NCBI GenBank assembly: GCA_028287225.1
Contig: JAQBPZ010000143.1
Span: 1 to 5,478 of the forward strand
Source of the DNA: Gemmatimonadota bacterium
Lineage (GTDB): Bacteria > Gemmatimonadota > Gemmatimonadetes > Gemmatimonadales > Gemmatimonadaceae
DNA length: 5,478 bases
Direction: 5' to 3'
Made by a program: the position numbers and the translations under genes. Below the pieces are notes generated by a model. The model did not search any database. It had not been told where the DNA came from and was given only the letters and a program-made list of their open reading frames with translations. Of this stretch, positions 1-5,478 are shown one piece after another. Each line of letters opens with the position of its first letter. Position 1 is the first letter of the stretch.

Positions 1-169
1 CGGTGTCGCCGGGCGCCGGGCGCGTGTCGTCGGGCCGCGGCAGCGTATCGCGCCGCGTGGTGGTGTCCCGCCGCACCGGCACCTGCGCCGCGGCACGCAC
101 CGGCAAAACGGCCCCGGCGAGCGCGCCGAGGCCGAGGAGCACCACATGCCGCAGGGCGCGTACGATCAC
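1..169 (-). CDS. Exported protein of unknown function, N-terminus only (runs off left edge)
   Basis: Fifty-six codons are visible from a GTG start at 169-167, and the frame stays open to the window edge. The start overlaps the pepA stop as GTGA (166-169), a classic translational-coupling arrangement. A possible Shine-Dalgarno GAGG (complement of 179-182) lies 9 bases upstream. The product begins MIVRALRHVVLLGLGALAG, a basic n-region followed by a hydrophobic core at about residues 9-22. An Ala-Ala-Ala stretch (26-28) before Gln29 fits signal peptidase I cleavage, so the protein is probably exported by Sec. The mature start is low-complexity and rich in Arg, Asp, Thr and Pro, with repeated RRDT/DT units (residues 33-56), suggesting a disordered linker. 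No catalytic domain is visible. The tail resembles the N-termini of large periplasmic or outer-membrane proteins of Gemmatimonadota, such as LptD-like ones, but this is only a guess. The signal peptide and overlap make the gene itself likely. Confidence 0.72.
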   Translation of the reverse strand, partial: MIVRALRHVVLLGLGALAGAVLPVRAAAQVPVRRDTTTRRDTLPRPDDTRPAPGDT

Positions 170-1659
170 CCGGCTCGGCCTCGCACGAACTCGACGAAGG
201 TCCCCACGGGCACGCCGGTCGGGCCGCGCGGCACCGTCCCGAGGTCCGACTCGGTGTAGGCCGTGCCGGCGACGTCGAGGTGCACCCACGGGTACTCGTT
301 GGCGAACTCCGCGAGGAAGAGCGCTGCCGAGATCGTGCCCGCCGGCCGCCCGCCGGAGTTCTTGATGTCGGCCACGTCGGACTTGATGAGCTCCTTGTAG
401 TCGTCCCACATGGGGAGCGCCCAGCCGGGCTCGCCCGCCGTGGTGCCGGCGCGGAGAACCTCCTGCACGAGCGCGTCGTCGTTGCCCATCACGCCCGTGG
501 CGGTGTGGCCGAGCGCGATCACGCACGCGCCCGTGAGGGTGGCCGCATCCACCACCGCGGCCGGCTTGTACTGGCGCGCGTAGCTGAGGACGTCGGCGAG
601 CACGAGCCGTCCCTCGGCGTCGGTGTTGATGATCTCGATGTACTTCCCGGACATGCTGCGCACCACGTCGCCGGGCTTCACCGCGGTGGCCGACGGCATG
701 TTCGTGGTGGAGCCCACGAGGCCCACCACGTTGATCGGGAGCCCGAGGCGCCCGATCGTCTCCATCGCGCCGAGCACGCCGGCCGCGCCGCACATGTCGA
801 ACTTCATCCACTCCATGCCCTGCGCGGGCTTGATGGAGATGCCGCCGGAGTCGAAGCAGAGTCCCTTCCCCACCAGGATCACGGGTGCGTCGCCCTTCTT
901 CCCGCCCCAGTGCTCCAGGGCGATCAGCTTGGGATCCTCCTGCGGCGCGCCCTGCGCCACGCAGAGGAAGCTGCCCATGCGCAGCGCCTCCAGCTCCATG
1001 CGGCCGAGCACCGTGACGTTCATGCCGTGCCGCGCCCCGATGTCGCGGCCGGTCTGCGCCAGGAACTCGGGGGTGCACAGGTTGCCGGGCATCATGCCGA
1101 GCGTGCGGGCCAGGCCATGGCCCTCGGCCAGGGCGACGCCGGCGGCAACGCCCTGCTCCAGCGCCGCGGCGTCGCTGCCAAGGACGCGCGCGCTCGTCAG
1201 TGGCGCACGGCGTTCGGCCTCGGGGGGCGGCGTCTTGGTGTCCGTGTACTCCCATGCGCCGGCGGAGAGCCCGAGCACGAGCGCCTCCACTTCGCGCGCC
1301 GAGAGCCCGTTGGCGCCGAAGGCCATGGAGCCCACCCCCATCTTCGCCGCCTGCCGCGCGGCCAGCGCGCCGGCGCGGCGGTAGGCGCCTGCGCGCTCGG
1401 TCGGCGTGCCGATGCCGATCAGGAGCACGCGCTGCGGGCCGGCGTCGCCGCCGGAGAGGTGCAGCGACTCGTCGCGCTTTCCGCGGAAGTCGCCACGGCG
1501 CAGCGTACGGCCAAGGGCGCCGCCGAGCGCCATGTCCAGTGACTCCAGCGCGGGCGGCGCGCCGGTGGTGGCGCCCGCCTGGTCCGGGAGGGCGAGAACG
1601 AGCAGGGGCGTGTCGAGCGTGCCGAGATCGGCCGGCCCGGCGGAGATCGAGATCGTCAT
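166..1659 (-). CDS. pepA: Leucyl aminopeptidase (cytosol aminopeptidase, peptidase family M17)
   Basis: This is a two-metal enzyme that removes N-terminal residues, preferentially leucine and other hydrophobic ones, from peptides in the cytoplasm during protein turnover. The 497-residue product is close to E. coli PepA (503). Residues 1 to about 160 form the variable N-terminal domain, and the rest is the catalytic domain. By family correspondence the metal ligands are K265, D270, D288, D347 and E349, and the catalytic pair is K277 and R351. They sit in VGKGLCFDSGGISIKP (263-278), KFDMCGAAG (286-294) and the M17 signature NTDAEGRL (345-352). All key residues are intact. There is no signal peptide. 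The ATG at 1659 gives the normal family length, but no purine-rich Shine-Dalgarno precedes it, so initiation may depend on ribosomes arriving from icd, whose stop lies 31 bases upstream. The stop overlaps the next gene by 4 bases. M17 enzymes are usually hexamers, and some also bind DNA; nothing here shows that role. Confidence 0.96.
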   Translation of the reverse strand: MTISISAGPADLGTLDTPLLVLALPDQAGATTGAPPALESLDMALGGALGRTLRRGDFRGKRDESLHLSGGDAGPQRVLLIGIGTPTERAGAYRRAGALAARQAAKMGVGSMAFGANGLSAREVEALVLGLSAGAWEYTDTKTPPPEAERRAPLTSARVLGSDAAALEQGVAAGVALAEGHGLARTLGMMPGNLCTPEFLAQTGRDIGARHGMNVTVLGRMELEALRMGSFLCVAQGAPQEDPKLIALEHWGGKKGDAPVILVGKGLCFDSGGISIKPAQGMEWMKFDMCGAAGVLGAMETIGRLGLPINVVGLVGSTTNMPSATAVKPGDVVRSMSGKYIEIINTDAEGRLVLADVLSYARQYKPAAVVDAATLTGACVIALGHTATGVMGNDDALVQEVLRAGTTAGEPGWALPMWDDYKELIKSDVADIKNSGGRPAGTISAALFLAEFANEYPWVHLDVAGTAYTESDLGTVPRGPTGVPVGTFVEFVRGRAG

Positions 1660-1690
1660 GGTGCGCGTGAGGGAGTGGGACGGATGGGCG

Positions 1691-2938
<1,248 letters not shown>

Positions 2939-2982
2939 GCGGAAGCCTGTCTGTCTGATGGAATGGGCCTGAAAGCCGGGGA

Positions 2983-3011
2983 AAGCTACCCGACGCCCGC
3001 ACGGGCAGCAA
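2983..3011 (-). promoter_or_regulatory. Candidate sigma70-like promoter of icd
   Basis: Reading leftward, TTGCTG (3011-3006) and TAGCTT (2988-2983) are separated by exactly 17 bases. They keep the important TTG of the -35 box and the TA...T of the -10 box. Transcription would start near 2976, giving a leader of roughly 38 bases before the icd ATG. Each box matches its consensus at only three of six positions, and promoter rules in this lineage are not well known, so this is a prediction from spacing and position. Confidence 0.4.
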
Positions 3012-3108
3012 GCGAACCGCGGCGTCGTGCGCCCCGCGCGGGCCCGGAATCGACGGGCGCGAGTGACGCGCGGCCATCAGCCGGGGTGAAGTGCTCCGAG
3101 GACTCTCC

Positions 3109-3137
3109 TTGACGCCAGCGGCGCCTGGGGAGAACAT
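3109..3137 (+). promoter_or_regulatory. Candidate promoter of the SusC-like gene
   Basis: TTGACG (3109-3114) matches the -35 consensus at five of six positions. After a 17-base spacer comes GAACAT (3132-3137), a weak -10 box that keeps the conserved second A and final T. Transcription would start near 3144, leaving a leader of about 146 bases that contains the repeat cluster at 3228-3261. The -10 is poor, so an activator or an alternative sigma factor could be involved. Confidence 0.33.
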
Positions 3138-3227
3138 CGCCCGTCCTCGCATCCAGTCGCACCCGTCGTTCCCTCCGCGTGATGCACCCGAACCACCCCC
3201 TGGAGACGACGCTGGCGCCCCGGCACC

Positions 3228-3261
3228 GGCGAGCACGGTCGATCGAGCACCTCGATTCGCC
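3228..3261 (+). repeat. Direct and inverted repeat cluster in the presumed leader of the SusC-like gene
   Basis: An inverted repeat ATCGAG (3242-3247), loop CAC, CTCGAT (3251-3256) is enclosed by GGCGA (3228-3232) and TCGCC (3257-3261). Together they can fold into a bulged stem-loop of 11 pairs. The same segment holds a direct repeat CGAGCAC at 3230-3236 and 3244-3250, a 14-base period, and the palindrome TCGATCGA (3239-3246). It ends 16 bases before the Shine-Dalgarno. It may be a regulator site or a leader structure affecting translation. Chance is possible, because each element is short. Confidence 0.35.
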
Positions 3262-3277
3262 ATCACCCACCACGAGC

Positions 3278-3284
3278 AAGAGGA
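3278..3284 (+). promoter_or_regulatory. Ribosome binding site of the SusC-like gene
   Basis: AAGAGGA lies 5 bases before the ATG at 3290. It is the strongest Shine-Dalgarno match seen at any start in this window, and it fixes the start codon, because the protein read from it opens directly into a signal peptide. Confidence 0.75.
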
Positions 3285-3289
3285 CCCGG

Positions 3290-5478
3290 ATGCATCCCAC
3301 CTGTTCGCGCGTCTGGCGCGCGACCCTGTCCCTCGGACTTCTGTTCGGGACAGCCGTCGTCGCGCACGCGCAGCAAACCGTCGTGACCGGTCGTGTCACG
3401 GAAACCGGCAGCGGCCAGCCGATCTCCGACGTGCAGGTCGCCATCGTCGGCACCAACGTCGGCGCCACCACCAACAATGATGGCCGGTATACGCTGCGCA
3501 CCGTGCCGCCCGGCACGCACCAGCTGCGCGCCGTGCGCATCGGCTACGCCGAGGGCAAGCGCGCCATCACCGTCGTGGCGGGCGTCACCACCACGGTGGA
3601 CCTGTCGCTCGGCAAGGCCGTGATCGAGCTGGAGCCGGTGGTCACCACCGCCACCGGCGAGCAGCGCCGCGTGGAGATCGGCAACTCGATCTCCAACATC
3701 AAGGCCGCCGAAGTCACGCGCACCTCCGCGATCAGCAATGCCTCCGACCTGCTCAACTCGCGCGCCCCGGGCGTCTCGGTGCTGAGCGGCACGCAGACCG
3801 GCACGGGATCGCGCATCCGCATCCGGGGCAACAACAGCCTCTCGCTCAGCAACGACCCGATCTACGTGATCGACGGCGTGCGCATGACGAGCAACCAGGC
3901 GTCCGGCTTCAGCACCGGCGGCAACCGTCCGAGCCGCGTCGGCGACCTGAACCCCGAGGAGATCGAGAACATCGAGATCGTGAAGGGACCGTCGGCCGCC
4001 ACGCTGTACGGCACCGACGCGGCGAACGGCGTCGTCGTGATCACCACGAAGAAGGGACGGGCCGGCGTGACGCAGTGGGCCCTGCACACCGAAGGCGGCG
4101 TCATCACCGACCGCAACCACTACCAGACCAACTACACGATCGCCGGCCACACGCCGGGGGCCACCGCCTACCGCGAGTGCACGCTGCCGGTCATCTCGTC
4201 GGGCACGTGCGTGCGCGACAGCGTCCGCATCTACAGCCCCATCTACGATCCCGTCGCCACGCCCCTGGGCACCGGCAACCGCACCGGCTTCGGCCTGCAG
4301 GTCTCGGGCGGCACGGAGGCGGTGCGCTACTTCATCTCCGGCGACCGCGCGAACGAGACGGGCGTGCTCACCCTTCCCGCGTTCGAGCGCCAGCGCTTCG
4401 ACTCGCTGGGCACGCCGCTGCGCGACTACACCGACCGGCCCAATGCGCAGGTCAAGAACTCCTTCCGCATCAACCTGAACGCGGCGCTCTCCCCGAAGCT
4501 CGACGTCGGCATCAACTCGGGCTTCGTGAACAGCGATACGCGTTTCTCCCTGGAGTCGAACGCCACGGCGGGCCTCGGCTCGCACCTCTTCGGGGGCCCG
4601 GGCTACCGGGAGAACGGCTTCGTCTCCACCACCGGCACCATTCCGAGCCCGGGCACGCCGCTGTACGGCTACCGCGCCTGGACGCCGGGCTACAGCTGGC
4701 AGGAGAAGGTCGGCCAGGGGGTGAACCGCTTCATCCTGGGCGCCAACGCGCAGTTCCGCCCGTACGCGTGGCTCCAGGTGCGCGGCACCGTGGGCAACGA
4801 CCAGACCTCGCGCGCCGACCAGGATCTCCTGCTGCGCGGGGAAGGACCGCCGATCTCGTCGCGCTATCGTGAAGGCTTCGCCGACGCCGCGCGCACGGAC
4901 CTCCGCAACTTCTCGGCGGACCTGAGCTCCACGGCGACCTTCAATCCCATGCCGACGGTCAACTCCCGCACCACGATCGGCACCCAGTACGTGGACTTCA
5001 GCTCCGCCCAGACCGAAGCGTACGGCCAGTTCCTCACGCAGGGCACGTCGACGGCCAGCGGGGGCTCCTCGCCCCAGGCGTTCGAGTCCACGACGCTGCA
5101 GAAGACCCTCGGCATCTTCCTCGAGGAGGCGGTGGCCCTCCGCGACCGGCTCTTCCTCACGGGCGCGCTGCGCACGGACCAGAACAGCGCGTTCGGGACG
5201 AAGTTCCAGCGCGTGATCTACCCCAAGGCCAGCGTCTCCTGGCTCGCCTCGGAGGAGTCGTTCTTCCCGACGATCCGGGGGCTCAACAGCCTGCGCTTCC
5301 GCGCGGCGTACGGCGCCTCGGGCGTCCAGCCGGGCTCCAACGACGCGCTGCGCTCGTTCGACGGCCTCAACGCCAACATCCGCGGCGTGGAGCAGCCCAC
5401 CGCCGTCTACTCCGCCGTGGGCAACGACAGCCTGCGCCCGGAGCGCACCACGGAGCTCGAGGCCGGGTTCGAGACGAA
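3290..5478 (+). CDS. SusC/RagA-type TonB-linked outer-membrane transporter, C-terminus beyond window
   Basis: This family imports large nutrients, often glycans or peptides, across the outer membrane using TonB-ExbBD energy. The frame is open for 729 codons from the ATG at 3290; complete members are about 1000 residues. A signal peptide covers residues 1-27, with a hydrophobic core at 11-25 and AHA before Gln28. A carboxypeptidase-regulatory-like beta domain follows (about 30-107, with GRVTETGSGQPISDVQVAIVG and NNDGRYTLRTVPPG). A TonB-box-like segment LEPVVTTATG lies at 114-123. The plug spans about 128-256, with RIRIRGNNSLS (175-185), PIYVIDGV (190-197), EIENIEIVKGPSAATLYG (224-241) and the family-typical DAANGVVVITTKKG (243-256). 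The rest is barrel. There is no STN domain, so sigma/anti-sigma signalling through this protein is unlikely. The mature visible part has only two cysteines, C297 and C307, probably in an exposed loop. A SusD lipoprotein partner would be expected downstream. The substrate cannot be told from sequence. Confidence 0.93.
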   Translation, partial: MHPTCSRVWRATLSLGLLFGTAVVAHAQQTVVTGRVTETGSGQPISDVQVAIVGTNVGATTNNDGRYTLRTVPPGTHQLRAVRIGYAEGKRAITVVAGVTTTVDLSLGKAVIELEPVVTTATGEQRRVEIGNSISNIKAAEVTRTSAISNASDLLNSRAPGVSVLSGTQTGTGSRIRIRGNNSLSLSNDPIYVIDGVRMTSNQASGFSTGGNRPSRVGDLNPEEIENIEIVKGPSAATLYGTDAANGVVVITTKKGRAGVTQWALHTEGGVITDRNHYQTNYTIAGHTPGATAYRECTLPVISSGTCVRDSVRIYSPIYDPVATPLGTGNRTGFGLQVSGGTEAVRYFISGDRANETGVLTLPAFERQRFDSLGTPLRDYTDRPNAQVKNSFRINLNAALSPKLDVGINSGFVNSDTRFSLESNATAGLGSHLFGGPGYRENGFVSTTGTIPSPGTPLYGYRAWTPGYSWQEKVGQGVNRFILGANAQFRPYAWLQVRGTVGNDQTSRADQDLLLRGEGPPISSRYREGFADAARTDLRNFSADLSSTATFNPMPTVNSRTTIGTQYVDFSSAQTEAYGQFLTQGTSTASGGSSPQAFESTTLQKTLGIFLEEAVALRDRLFLTGALRTDQNSAFGTKFQRVIYPKASVSWLASEESFFPTIRGLNSLRFRAAYGASGVQPGSNDALRSFDGLNANIRGVEQPTAVYSAVGNDSLRPERTTELEAGFET

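Larger units (their letters stand above)
2939..3289. other. Divergent intergenic region between icd and the SusC-like gene
   Basis: These 351 bases separate two genes read outward, so both promoters should lie here. A candidate icd promoter lies at 2983-3011, a candidate transporter promoter at 3109-3137, a repeat cluster at 3228-3261, and the transporter ribosome binding site at 3278-3284. The open frames that cross the region, such as 3091-3480 on the plus strand and 2694-3266 on the minus strand, have no recognisable protein character and run into the two real genes in other frames. I see no tRNA, terminator or mobile-element end here. Confidence 0.7.

Noticed and set aside
280..1542. 420-codon plus-strand open frame opposite pepA
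   Set aside because: It is antisense to a fully conserved aminopeptidase. Its product is a His/Arg/Ala-rich string without domains, the usual shadow of a GC-rich gene.
3033..3042. Perfect 10-base palindrome CCCGCGCGGG between icd and the transporter gene
   Set aside because: It is made only of G and C, does not extend beyond 10 bases, has no T-run and is expected by chance in DNA this GC-rich.
3091..3480. 129-codon plus-strand frame starting GTG in the intergenic region
   Set aside because: It overlaps about 190 bases of the transporter gene in another frame. It has no convincing ribosome binding site, and its Pro/Arg-rich product is not protein-like.
3263..4585. 440-codon minus-strand open frame opposite the SusC-like gene
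   Set aside because: It is antisense to a clear signal peptide, plug and barrel sequence. Its product is a repetitive Ala/Arg/Asp/Val string with no family features.
4075..4872. 265-codon plus-strand frame inside the transporter gene
   Set aside because: It is a frame-shifted shadow. The transporter frame runs without interruption through the region and retains barrel-like sequence.

Overview
The window is very GC-rich and bacterial. Two traits together suggest Gemmatimonadota (inference). One is a SusC/RagA-type TonB-linked outer-membrane protein in high-GC DNA, with the plug motif LYGTDAANGVVVITTKKG and the stretch ATGEQRR. The other is a set of signal peptides ending in Ala-Gln. Bacteroidota, the usual SusC owners, are generally less GC-rich. 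No rRNA or marker gene is present to prove the phylum.

Left two thirds (1-2938, all minus strand): a compact gene string read right to left. It runs from NADP-type isocitrate dehydrogenase (icd, 2938-1691) across a 31-base gap to an M17 leucyl aminopeptidase (pepA, 1659-166). A 4-base GTGA overlap then leads into a truncated gene for an exported protein (169 to the window edge). The spacing suggests co-transcription. A short hairpin sits over the icd stop codon.

Middle (2939-3289): a 351-base divergent intergenic region. It holds a plausible sigma70-like promoter for icd, a weaker one for the rightward gene, and a cluster of short direct and inverted repeats in the presumed leader of the rightward gene, followed by a clear Shine-Dalgarno.

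Right (3290-5478, plus strand): the first 729 codons of a SusC/RagA-like TonB-dependent transporter: signal peptide, carboxypeptidase-regulatory-like domain, TonB-box region, plug and much of the barrel. The frame is open to the window end, so the C-terminus and any SusD partner lie outside.

The recognisable genes are core metabolism (TCA cycle, peptide turnover) beside an outer-membrane uptake gene. I see no mobile element, CRISPR array, RNA gene or defence system, and no convincing undescribed system. The items most worth a second look are the overlapping exported-protein gene at the left edge, the structured leader before the transporter gene, and the transporter's lone cysteine pair.
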